From Mugil cephalus (Eukaryota > Chordata > Actinopteri > Mugiliformes > Mugilidae), in NCBI RefSeq assembly GCF_022458985.1, contig NC_061789.1, positions 7,916,357 through 7,980,356 on the forward strand: 64,000 nucleotides of DNA, in the 5' to 3' direction. The notes beneath the pieces were generated by a model. It was given only the letters and a program-made list of their open reading frames with translations, searched no databases and had not been told where the DNA came from. A program made the position numbers and the translations under genes. This document shows, piece by piece, positions 22,898 to 35,000 of this stretch (positions are counted from its first letter, which is position 1; the number at the start of each line of letters is the position of its first letter).

Positions 22898-25800
22898 ACA
22901 TATATAACAAAGAAGAGTTGTTCATGCGGCAGGCCGGCATTTCAGATAAAAACAAGATAGATAATAGTTCAGCTTGTTTAATCTTGTATGTAATGTGCGC
23001 CCTACTTATGATACATGTACGATGCACGCTATCCCTCAGGTCATTCTTCTACCGACTCTGTTTACCTTTTTCTTTTACGGCTGATGTCATGTAAACATAC
23101 TGAATGACATTAAAAGCACAATTTTGGACTTTACTCAAAAAGTAGTAAATGATGGCTAAACAGTGTCAAGTTTAGTTTTGCAGCACAACTTGCTTTATCA
23201 AAGCCTATCTCAGTTTAAACCTACAGAAAACTTCAAAATAACTGCTGAACGGGATGGTTTTATCCTCATTCTTTACCTCTGTCTTCAGAAATCTCAGCAG
23301 CAGTTCCACATCTTTGTCCTGTTGAATGAGCTTGTCTGTGTTGAGTGAAAACTCTCTGATGAACCCACCAAATGGTCCAGTGTTTCCATCATTTCTGAAA
23401 CGTTAATGCATTCATGAACATAATACATCTGTATAATTTAGAATTTGTCAGTGCTATACTGTCTGGGTTGACACAAATTTTTAAGTCCTCATTAAATGCT
23501 TCTTACGGGAAGGTCTTCCTGAATTTCTCATCAATGCTGTCTGTCAAGAATGAAGTCAGTGTCATGTTGAGATTTATTTGTCTTCCCCTCCTTGGTTTGT
23601 GGATGCCATTGTTCTTTACAACACTTTTTAGAGTCCTGTGAAAACCCGAACTGCGTTTTCTCTGGGACAAAAACAAAATAAAACAAACAAATTAATCAAA
23701 AGAAGTCTGAAGTGACTTTTTGTTTCCAATTAAAATACCTACAGGACTTAAAATGGCCTCCAGTTTCTGTTCACAGCAGCGTTTGGACATTTCAACACCC
23801 TTATCAAGGCACATTTCAAAAGCCTTGTTCGCGTCTTCCACCACTTTTTTGACTTTGTCAACTTGAAGGTTCAGGGTTTTTTTGAGGTCTTCGCACACTT
23901 CAGTTTTTCTGCTGGTCTAAAAACAACACATCAATTATTCAAAGCAAAAAAAAAAAAAAAAATCCTATTGATCCTGACTCATGAAATTGAGCGTATCCAT
24001 CATTTTATATCTATTTTTAAAGCCAGTCACTGAGCTCTACCATGTATTCACAGAATCTGTGCACGGTTTAATAAAACATACTTATCTGAAATGAATATTT
24101 CTATTTTCTGTAAATGTTAATGTCGGTTAAGAAAGCATTCATTGATCTTACCCCTTCTCTACAGCGGGCTCCTTGAATCAAAGACAGAATCCCATAAGCT
24201 CCAGACACATAGTTCAAAGTCTCTGAATGACTGTCGTTGAGATTCTTTAGAAATTCCTTAAGTTTGGGTATTTCTGTAAAAATAGTTTGTATATTACATA
24301 TTTACATTACAATACATTTAATTTTAATGCCATACAGATAAAACAAAACCAAAAGTGAAACTAAAACTGATACTAATTTTATCTTTTATTCTGTTCATAT
24401 AATTTGGTGATACTTGACCTACCAGTGTCCTCCAGCTTCAGAGGTTTATTTTCTTTCAGAAACTCTTTGGAGCTCACCGTGAATACTTTGAAGCAGTCAC
24501 TGCTGAAATGTTTCTGGGGGAAAGAGTTTTAATTTAAAGTCATGCTTGAAGTTGTCAACCATATTTGTGTCTGTCAGACTCACCATAATCCTGCTGCGCT
24601 TTTTGAATTCACTGTTCACCGCTTCCTTGGCTTTCATGTTTCTTTTCAATATGCTAGCATACACCTCATCTGCTGAACTGTAACAAGAAGTGCTTACAGA
24701 GGTTAACTTGAAATTGCAGCTGTAGCCATTTACATCATTTTACATGTTCACATTTTCTTACAACTTTTCTTGATAGAATGTTAAAACAAGTCAGAGCCAC
24801 TTCATTTCACTTAGTTGTGTGTAGTTCACTTGGATGTTTATTTGTAGGACAATTCCAACAGGAGAAACTGGAGTAAAAGACTCATAATGGAGCACAAAAA
24901 TGGGCAACCTTACAACATTCTGCGGGAGGAGGAACTATTTGATTTGGAGTGAGTACCATCCGACAGACGCGGCCAGAGGCTGGTCAAGCTCACCAGGATT
25001 CAGGTAAGGCCTTGATCCTTCGAGGCATTTTATTTGTGTTGTGGCCTTCAAGTGATTGGCAGAGCCATAAGGGTTTATCGTAATTAAACTGGGAAAAGCT
25101 CACAAGTCCTTCAGGTTTCAGGTGCACTTACAGATGGATAGCATCTTGGGTCAAAGATCAATGGTTAAAAGGTTTTGTGGTCATAGGAGGTAGGAGTCCT
25201 CGACATAAAAGTATTTTACAAATATAGTGCCTTGACACCTATATGTATACGGTACTTTCTGCATTAAATTCTGTTGTGCTCTTTTCATGCACCCCAGGGT
25301 CGACTGGAATGTTTTATTCTCATGAAAGTGATTTACTTACCCATTATCATCAATCTGATCAGACTTGGTGCAGATGAAGTGAATGTGCTGACACTCTCCA
25401 CCGTTTCCAATACTGCTACTGGCATTTTCCAGGATCTCCCAGGGTTCTGTTTCTGCTGCTGCTCGATTAATGTCAGTCACAATCCACACAGTGGAGCAAT
25501 TTACAATGACCTGAAATTGTAAAATAAATGTTGTATATGCAAAAAATAATCATCAAAAGATAATGTCAGAAGTTGATATTAAAATTTCGCAATAACACAG
25601 CGCTCTACATGTGCACACATTACCTCTTTCCACATTTTGTCTCTGCTCTTGTTACAGTCTCCATTTCCAGGAAGGTCCACGAGTGTCACATGCTGGAGAA
25701 ACTTATTCTGTGGCACCCTGACAGTCACACACTTCACTAGTGGCCAATAAAACCTTCTTAAGTCTTTCCCTTCTCCTTGGTTTGGGTCGCTTCTTGTGTA

Positions 25801-28800
25801 TTTCGTGAATTTTGCGGATAGCTCTTTAGCCTGTAACAAATAAAAATGCAAAGCATGTAAAAGCATTAGCATCAAATAGCATCATTTGGGACAGACCAGG
25901 TGTCATTGAACAAATAATCATACGTAAGTGCTCTTTTTTTTTTTTTTTTTAAATAAACATTAAATAAAAATTTTGTTTATCCAGTTACTATTGGACTAAT
26001 CAAAACTGGAAAGATTTGTCTGTATATAAAAAGCTATAAACGAGTTTATTGCAGTTTATGGCGAGAATTGTTTCAGATACTTTATTTTCTCTTACTGATT
26101 CGCCCGTCAGAGTCTTTGTTGCAGATTTTAAAAATTCTGGAATTTCCTTGAAATATTTCTTGTCCATGAGTTCTTTGGGAGTTTTTTGATTCCATTCTTC
26201 TCCATACAATGCTGACAGCTTCTCATCAATGTCGTCATCAGTGACATTGTAATCATCTCTATCTTCCTGATCTCCATCATCCACATGAAATTGATGCGAG
26301 GGCCACAATTCATCTTCCCACTCCTAAAAGACAAAAAAAAAAAATATTACATCTAGGAGTCTTCACCATTTTTTCAGGCCAAGGACCTCCAAACTGATGG
26401 AGAGATTAAATAGGAACCCCCTACCTACTATATGTGTTCTATATTAAACGTGACCTAGTGCTATTTACAAATATACATTATTATTACCATTTTGTATTCA
26501 ATATCAAGCTGTTCAAATAATACACATTCTCAAATATTCATTTTTTTTTTATTTCAAACATGCAAAAGTAGGGTGGTTGTGCAACTGGGGACTGAATAGG
26601 CTCTTGGTCAGTTGTGGGGAACCTGACAGTCAGTGTGTAATATGCAGCCTTGTGACTGGCTCAGCAGCAATAGGCAATTTAAAAATATATATATACATAT
26701 ATATATAAAACATGTCTAATCAAACAAAGATTTTGCGGCCTCCCTGCAGTACCTTCGTGGACCCCCTAAGGGCATACTCTGTACCCTCGATTAGCTTCAA
26801 GATGAACATATCCGTAGCTCTTTACCTCTTCTGGAATGAACTCGATCTCTGCTTCATACTTGGAGTTGTGCATGTTGGCCTCGACTTTAATCATGACCGT
26901 GGTACATGCATTGATGCTTCCTGTTAGCAGAAGATCCCTCTCGCCAATTATGGCATTTATCAAAGAGCTCTTTCCGGCCCCAGTTTTACCAAAGACACCG
27001 ACCAGCTCCCTCTTGTCGGTTTCCAAATCGTCAATTTTCTTCCTGTTGTGCAAGAGACAGGTTTCAGGTTGCGTATTAATAGTGTCTCCGCTTGTATATG
27101 AAAGAGTATATAGTTTGTATCAAGTGCGTTATGGCCTTGGGGTGCCTGTTATGTTGAGGATGCCAGTTATGTTGGTGCTGGTGCAGTGCTGTTGCAGTGT
27201 GATGACTTGATTTTACATATAGGCGGCCATTAAATTGGGATACCGATACGGAATTTGGAAAATGTAATACTCACGTCAGAAAAGTATGGAGCTTTGTTTG
27301 GCTTTGTTCGTGTAACCTTTTAAGGACAGATTTCATTTCACGTCTTACATCAGACATTATGAATTCTGTTGTCATAAAAAAAAAAAGAAAAACAAAAACA
27401 CTGTTTCGCATAGACAATGACCTAGTGTAGTAACTTAATTGAAAATGTGGTGCTATTACATTTACACTTTACCTGATTCTGGTAGACGAAGACATTGTTG
27501 TTTAGTTGGTGATAGCCACTTGCTGGACTCGCCCTGAAGGTCCAATTTTCTCTTAACTTATTACAAAGTAAAAGATAAAGACATCTTTTCAGGTATTGTT
27601 TGTTCATGATCAAGATATTAACGATACAACAGCAATACAACAACACAATAGATAGTTATTCAAGTAAGCCCAAGTCAATAATATTGCTGACTTGAAAACA
27701 GGTTAATATTAGATGTAATCAATTAGATAGTATGTATCTCACCTTTAACAGCTGAGGATGGCAAAACCTTATAATGAAAAGAAAGATTTGTCTTAATGCA
27801 TAATGCGTTATGATACAAGAAATTATCTGATCGCATAGGCTTTAATAGGGTTGTGCAGGTTTGAGCACACATCTTCACAATCTTAAGCACAATAAAATAT
27901 GCATTTATATTCTTATTCACTCCAGAAGAGCTGGAGGTCAAAGTCTGCGAGGTTGAGGTTCATCACCCTTATTGTTCAGTGATGAATCCTTTAGGTAAAG
28001 ACGACTTTATCAGGAGACACTTAAGTATCTCAAGTGCATGAGAAATAAATAAAAGTCCACTCATTGTCCGGCCCTTACCTGAGGGGAATCAGCTGCTTCG
28101 TCACGTTCCTGTTGACACAGACCAAGACTGTAAAACTTTAAACAGATACTGAAAACATCATTGATATTAAAGCTCATATTTAATAATCAGATTAATGTAT
28201 TCCATTTTATGGATTTGTGTTTTTAGTAAGGCTTGGCTAGGCTAGTTAGCTGGTGGCTTTTAGCGTTTTACTTTCGTTCTTAGGTAGAGGGGGAAGTGTT
28301 GGTTGGAAGTGTAGTCGCGTGTCCCATCACTTCTTACCCAATGCTGTTGGCTAGGCTAGTTAGCTGTTGTCTTCTTGTTGGTTGCTTGTTGGTAGCTGAC
28401 TGCTAGCCTCCTGGTTGGTTTCTCAGTTGGACTAGGCTTCTAAATGTGTTTTTGCCTGAGATTATGGCACAAGGGACTGTCCTGTGTATTTATGAATCTT
28501 ATTTCTAGAAAATATTCGTAATTCTGTTGGATCCTTGATCCAAGATGGTGCCGTGGATGGTTTCCTGGGTACTAATACTTGTAGCTTGTTGACTTTTTAT
28601 TGTTGTTTTCTCCCAGCTCACTGTGCACCCCTCAACTTGTTGGTGGATCTCCAGTTTCATGACTGACGAGAGGCAGCAGGTAAAACTGGGAAGATTCATA
28701 TCCAGCTCCTGGACTCAGCACTGGCATCCCCAGAGGTTTGTTCTCTCCCCACTGCTCCTCTTCTCCCTTAACACCATTGCCTCCACATCAGGGGACGTTA

Positions 28801-29669
28801 CACACCACTATACACCAAAACCACCCACCGCAAAGACAGTTTCTGTCACTGGGCCGTCTCTCTGACGATCTCTGAGCCGTCGCAGAGTGTGAGACCATTC
28901 ACATGATCAATAACTACATTAAATGTACATACTCTCTCTATATTTTTAAATTTTTAAATTTCTAAAGTCTAATTTATGCTGTACAGTGTAACTTTTTACA
29001 CTTTTACACTTATTTACGTTCTGTGTTTTGTGGTGACTAAAGTGACCGGAGTCAAATTCACAAAAATGTGCACAAATACTTGGCCAATAAAGTTGATACT
29101 GATTGTGATTCTGAAGGATCGATCAATTCAAGTAAAAGCCCGGCAGCTGTATTTTAGGATCTTTTTGCTTGTAGATGCCATTTTATTTTGTTCTTTTGTA
29201 ACAACAGCTGTCCGTATGAGACCAATTGCAAATATTTGCAACGTGTCATAGCGCAGAACATTACCTTTAAGAGCTTGAGTTCCCTCTTGAATTTCGCTCT
29301 TGGTCCCACTTTTGGGATCAAGTCCCTAATTTCTTGATCCTCAAGATAAAACAGAGTTTCCTTATCAATACCTTGTTCTGTAAAAAAAAATAAAAAATAA
29401 AAAAATAGCAATTAGAATGGAAGTATCAGCTGTACACATACAAAGCCTATAAGAACTTGTAAGCACTGATCTCTCCCAAAACAGCTTCACTACAATTTGC
29501 CAGTGTTGTACTGCAGAAAAATTATGTTTATTCCTATAGATTAGTAAATGTTATGTTTCAGTGTTGCCAACAAGCCAACAAGCATGTATAGTCATACTTT
29601 ACCTTTAAATGTATCGATCCACTCTTTCAAACCCCATTCATTTAGTTTGGTACAAACGAAATCATCCAT
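21775..29669 (-). CDS. SLIP-GC-like large GTPase, array copy 1 (794 aa)
   Basis: Twenty exons join in phase: 29603-29669, 29265-29377, 28079-28108, 27743-27767, 27473-27556, 27275-27365, 26826-27042, 26096-26323, 25624-25830, 25341-25510, 24584-24677, 24423-24513, 24152-24273, 23743-23916, 23507-23661, 23277-23394, 22579-22687, 22302-22435, 21939-22020, 21775-21848. Residues 1-60 form a SAM domain. The P-loop GKTGAGKS is at about 155-162, the G3 motif DLPG starts at Asp 337, and G4 is TKSD. An acidic loop lies between P-loop and G3, and a mostly helical C-terminus follows. Family knowledge: SLIP-GC/NUGGC are nuclear dynamin-like GTPases of immune cells. Oddities: the 15-codon linker exon seen in copies 2 and 3 is missing, the next exon uses an acceptor shifted by 9 bases, exon 17 needs the unusual donor GTTAGT, and the basic KRQR segment has decayed to SPTKQQ. 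Confidence 0.83.
22495..22545. mobile_element. decayed copy of the palindromic MITE
   Basis: TACACTACCAATCATTCAAT and GACTGGTAGTGTA form imperfect inverted ends, related to the element at 19788-19867. It lies in an intron of GTPase copy 1. Confidence 0.6.
22746..23100. mobile_element. MITE-like element with an internal (TA)n microsatellite
   Basis: GTGTTTACATGCACAG on the left and CATGTAAACATAC near 23089-23101 on the right are inverted. TTACATG/CATGTAA-flanked elements of this type are common in fish. A related stretch (TAATCGGACTATAAC, GCATGTAAACACG) lies at about 58650-58700. The interior carries about 26 TA units at 22836-22888. Confidence 0.45.
22836..22888. repeat. (TA)n microsatellite
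   Basis: Pure TA dinucleotide tract of about 53 bases in an intron of GTPase copy 1. Confidence 0.95.
28530..29110 (+). mobile_element. degraded LINE 3' fragment
   Basis: The plus strand carries a short decayed reverse-transcriptase-like run (RFVLSPLLLFSLNT). It also has the tail CTTGGCCAATAAAGTTGATACTGATTGTGAT, typical of fish non-LTR elements. The fragment separates the SAM exons of GTPase copy 1 from the rest of the gene and may have removed the linker exon present in copies 2 and 3. Confidence 0.5.
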
Positions 29670-32098
29670 GACCAAAAACAGCAGCTGAAAATATAAATGG
29701 TTAACAAATCAATATTTAATTATCATGAATGTTTAATACGAATAATTACTGGTTACTGGAGATGAAGAGGAGTTGAATCTGTACATAGACATTGGTCAGG
29801 AAATAGTGAACAGAGGAACAGGGCGCATGGAGAATCAGCTGATCTAAACAGACAGGGCGGGCTTTAGGGCAGGAGGTACTGGCTTCATCCCACATAACGC
29901 AGGAGTAAGTGTGCATGGCAAGAACAAGCAGTAAAAATTAATGACTGATTTAATAAAATGCGATAAGATAATCCTTTATTTACTGAGTGGCTGCTGCAGG
30001 CCACCCACCCTGGATGACACCTTTGCTTTCATCTTCTTATGTACTCCAATAAGTACTAACCTTTTTCAAAAATGTATTACTTCTTTTAAAAGCCCAGAGT
30101 TCATATCAAGTCAAGCCAAGTATCTATCCTGTCAGCCAACTCATAAAATAAAAAGATGACAATATAGTTTTAAATATAGCCCAATAAATACAGCCCAATA
30201 GATCCAATGCTATTTACTCAGTAATAATTATTTTCCAACTCAGCACTTTAATGCCAGCTTTTATAGTGAATATGCCACACACAACATGGTTCCCAATGTT
30301 GGAATGAATAGAATGAAACACATATACATACCTTAGAGTAATGTCAAGACAGATAAGATCGGAAATGCGCAATACATAGCACACGCTGTGCACTCAGCAA
30401 AGAATGGGAGCAGGATAAAACAAAAATCCACAGTTGTCAAAAGCCCTCTACAGAGTACAGGTGAAGTACAGTAATCAGGTAAGTTCTCAGATGAAATGAA
30501 ACTTGGAAACTCATTGACTATGTATGAAAGGAACGGGAACAGGTGAGCACATTGAGGGCGGAGCAGGAAACTAAATAAGAGGGATCAAAACCAGCGGGCA
30601 TTCAGTGGTTATTGATTAATATGAAGGGCACTGGACTATGGTCATAATGCTATGGCTGTTTTTGTTTTTTTTCAAATCCAACAAATCTATGTAAAACAAA
30701 TGCATACGTGGTTATCTAGACGAAGAGACAAACCTTAACCTTCTTGCCGAACACAACACTTTCACTTTCTTTTCACTTTCCACGTGCTTAACTTTGCAGT
30801 AAATTTACTACATCTGAGAATAATTAGAATTCATACTGTAATAGTTGGTGATATAATCTGTATTCTCTGTTTCTACAGTCAAAACCGAGGTGAATGACAC
30901 TTTTAAAGACCTTTTACAAAAGAAAAATGTTACATTTTTTCTATCTTGGAATCAGAACAGATGCTAGGAACAATCTTAAGTCCCTTTGTAAAGAAATACT
31001 GTCATGGTTGATTCACTTACGTTTCACATTGCGTGCCTTACGTGCTCCCCTTTTTATATTTTCTCCGTAATTGTTGGTTGATGTACACTTTCTATTGTGT
31101 GTGTGTTCGCCTGAACTCAAACCACTGATAGTTTTGTTCTGTCTCTCTCCAAAGTTTTGTTGTGATTGCTTTAATCCTCATATTTCATAGTTTATTTCAT
31201 AGATAAATACACAGTAATAAAGCTCAACTTATGAAGTAATTATAAACAATTATACGGAAATGGATCCTAATGAAGTCCACGGCCATTTATAATTTATAGT
31301 TGTGAAAATCATATATGGTCGTTTTGTGAAGTCATATGAAATTATGTTATATTAAGTTTATATTTAGAACTAGTTCAGATAAGACAAAACAAGTAAGAAG
31401 CCATTGGTGTATTTATGACCTTTATTTCTCTGCATTTCTCATAAGACATTTATTTTTTCCAAATAATTGTCGAAGAATTTTAATTTAAGGCCATTTTCAC
31501 AAAATCCTACGGATCATCTCAAATCAAACTAGTAATGATCTTATTCAAAGGACAAATCACAGAAACTGCAAAGCTAATATAATTAAAACATACAGTAGTG
31601 CAAATGTGTGTGTGTGTGTAATGAAAACTTAAACTGTTAACATGAAAATATGAAAATATTACTGGGACATTATTGTGGGGACATTGTGCTGTGACGCATT
31701 TCAATCTGACCAGGAACCTTTGCATTTCATCCCTGTCCTTTTTCGATACTACAGGCAACATGTCCTAAGAAAAAATGTAAAAATCCCTCCCTCCACATGA
31801 AATTCAAAAAACAAAATCAAATCACACATCAGAAATCAAGAAAACACAGGTAATAAACTGACAACAATGGATCAGGCCAAAATCCAGAGGCCTCTTGTCT
31901 TTAGTCATCTTTCCCTTTTGGATGTTCAGACAGTGACCAGGCTTCTGCTCCACACAGAACGAATATGAAACATCTCCTGGAGAAACAAACAACATACGTA
32001 TCGTGTCAGCGATTAAAATGACTGTTAATGACATTGACAACAAAACTGTTCATAACCAAACAACATAACATTGATATTTTATCAAATATTTTACCTGA
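29670..32098. other. intergenic region between GTPase copies 1 and 2
   Basis: Contains the upstream flank of copy 1 (an IRF-like array at 30758) and the 3' flank of copy 2. In copy 2 the conserved last exon of the family, near 31880-31985, is untranslated because the stop falls in the preceding exon. No other gene is seen. Confidence 0.5.
30758..30781 (-). promoter_or_regulatory. IRF/ISRE-like array upstream of GTPase copy 1
   Basis: Minus strand GGAAAGTGAAAAGAAAGTGA with further GAAAGT gives three to four GAAA units at short spacing. It lies about 1.1 kb upstream of the copy 1 start codon. The same neighbourhood (GAGACAAACCTTAA, CTTGC-GAACACA) recurs at about 55050-55100, but the GAAA units are lost there. 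Regulation by interferon regulatory factors is inferred from the motif only. Confidence 0.5.
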
Positions 32099-35000
32099 TT
32101 AGCCGCTTCTCTTCTTGTGGGACTTCAGTTCCTTGTAGATTTTCTTCACCTCTGCAAGCTCTGCTGAAACATCTAAAATAAACCAAAACAATTATTAATT
32201 GTTGATTTATTAATGTTGTTTTTTTGTTTGTGCTCTTTAAGAATGACCTCATTTTTATGTGTGTCTATTACCTGGGCATGAGGAGTCATCTGTCTTGAGT
32301 GACACTTCAGTAGCTTTCTTCATGGTTGTCTCCATTGTCTTCATGATGTTCTCCTAATGCAGCATGAAAATTTATATTATCACTTGATGAGAGGAAAATA
32401 TTGTGTTTAAGCTTCATTGATGGTCACATGAATTGACTGTTTAGATGTGTGTGTGCACTGAGGGAAAGGACTCACAGCTAAATAGATTTTTGTGTATGTG
32501 TGTTTGTGTGTCTTAGATTAGAAATATCCCAAAACTCTTAAGCACCTTACAAAGAGAGATATGCAGCTCAATATGTTTTACAGTCTCATCAAAATAAATT
32601 TTATACAAACCTTCAGCTGATTCAGTTGGTTCAACATAGCATCTTTAGCACGATCAAAGATGACGTCCTTTGAATCCTGTACATGTTTCTCAATAGTGTC
32701 CCTCATGTTTTTCAGTGTGGGCTTTCCAGCTGCACCTAAAATAAACGAGAAAATAATTGCTCAAACATGATAAATGTGTGTGAATGTATGTGTGTCTGTG
32801 TATTATTATGGTGACAGGCAGTCATGATTGTCTTACTTTCATAGCACTCTCTCATGTACATCTCAATTGTCTCTGTCAGACTGCTGTAGATGGCTTTCTT
32901 ATCGTTTCGGATTCTTGATATCAGCTTTGTCTTCATCTTTTCTTCCTAAAAGAAAACGGTTCAGGATAACACATTACTACTACAAATAATAAGAACACAA
33001 GACACTTAGTCTTTTCAATGTCAGTTTTACTAAGCGATAAAGTGATTTTTAGGTTCAGCTTTGCAGAGAATATCTCAGTTATGTCAATAACCAGTGAACC
33101 AGATCCAGGTGCACTGGTTATTGGATTTTTCAACCTTTACCTCTGTCTTCAGAAAATCCCACAGTGCAACATCTTTGTACTTCTGAATCAGCTCATCTGT
33201 GACGAGTACAGTCTTACCGATGACCCCATTGAATGGTTCACACTCTCTTTTATTTCTGAAACACGTTAAAAACATTGAAAGTTGAAAGTGTCCTTAAAGG
33301 TACTATTAACACTTGCAAGATTTTTTTCTTAAAAAAAAATAGTGGTATAATATAGTCTTTAACTAAACAGTTCTTACGGGAATGTCTTCTTGAATTCCTC
33401 ATCAATGCTCTTAGTCAGGTGTGAAGACAATGTCATGTTGAGATTTATTAATTTCCCATTTTTTGTTCTGTAGACTCCACCGTTCTTAACAACACATTTC
33501 AGTGTCTTGTGAAAACCACGGCCGTCTTTTTTCTGAGACAAAATAGAATAAAATAAATTAAACGCATATTCACAATGTGTCAACACTGACTTAATGAAAA
33601 TTCAAAAACGTACGAGATGTAAGATGGGATTCAGTTCCTCTTCATAGGAATGTTTGGACGCTCTGACACCCTCAGTGAGGTGTTTTTCAAAAGTCTTGTT
33701 AACTTCATCAATTTTTTCTCGGACATTGTCAAGTTGATGATTCATCTTTTTTTTAATGTCTGCGCACACATTTGTTTTGTTGTCAGCCTGAAAAAAATAG
33801 ACATTAATTGTAGCAATAAGTAAAGTTCTATTGATGCTGACCATGAGCTATTCTAAGCAATGAGTATTCAAGTGATCAACTTCTGTTCTGGCTAAAATAC
33901 TTTTTAGGTGTCACTTTTCAATCAAAAAAGTGATCCACACAGATGTGAGGTGTCAGTGATCTGATTTCAGCATGTTGTCAGTAAAACTGAGCAGAAAATG
34001 TGAACGTGATTACAAGTAAATATTAATGACAGTGCAGACAACAGAAGACAATGAGTGAAGTTACACTGATCTCACCCCTTCTCTATGGCGGGCTCCTTGA
34101 ATCCAACAGAGAATCCCATAAGCTCCAGACACATAGTTCAAAGAGTGGTGATCATTGAGATCTCTCAAGAATTTCTGAAGTTTGGGTATTTCTGTAAAAA
34201 TTAATTACATAGTATAATTTCATCATCATCTTTCAATAAATCATTCTTGACTGAATAAAGTTAAAACAAGTATGAATTTAGTGTGATTCAACCGACCAGT
34301 TTCGTCTGTCTGCAGATATTTTCCTTTCAGGAACTCTTTAGAGCTCACTGTGAAGACTTCGGGGCAGTTGTTACTTAATTGTTTCTGAGAAAAAGAAATC
34401 TCTAAACTTACATGAAGTGATAAAAACATCACTCATAGCAGCTTGTAGCCTTGATCAAGGTAGTAAAAAAAAATAAAAAATAGTGCCAAAGAAACTCACC
34501 ATGGTCTTCTTTAGCTTTTTGAATTTAGTCTCCACTTTTTTCTTGGCCGCCTCGTTTCTTTTCAATATGTGAGCATGAACATCTGAACTACGAGAACAAA
34601 TATGGATAATGTTACACCTCATATAATTTTAAAATTTAATTTCAAACATTTCAATTTTAGACTGTCAGGGTGACAAGTGAAGTGACAATGAAGTCTGGTA
34701 AAGATCACCAAAATTAAGAAGGGCCTGCAACCTTCAAGATAGTTAATTTATGTTGTGGCCTTTTGGTGATTCACATAACTCTAAGGCTTTATGCTAATCA
34801 TAGTAGGTGCCAATACTTATTATGTAGTCCAGAGTTGTATTATTATAAGCGTACCAAGTACTGGAACACCTTGAACCAAAAATGTGTTTTGTGGTTACAA
34901 GAGACTTTGCAGTGTGCTGTTTCAGTGAAACAATAGCATCAGAAAGGCGTTAAACTGGATTAAACTAAACCTAAAATGTCAAAAGTAATCGAAATGTGTG

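Noticed and set aside
24840-25010. CG-bearing patch in copy 1 intron (GCGGGAGGAGGAACTATTT) as a possible extra exon
   Set aside because: The neighbouring exons are already in phase, no paralogous exon exists in the other copies, and no acceptor-donor pair fits.
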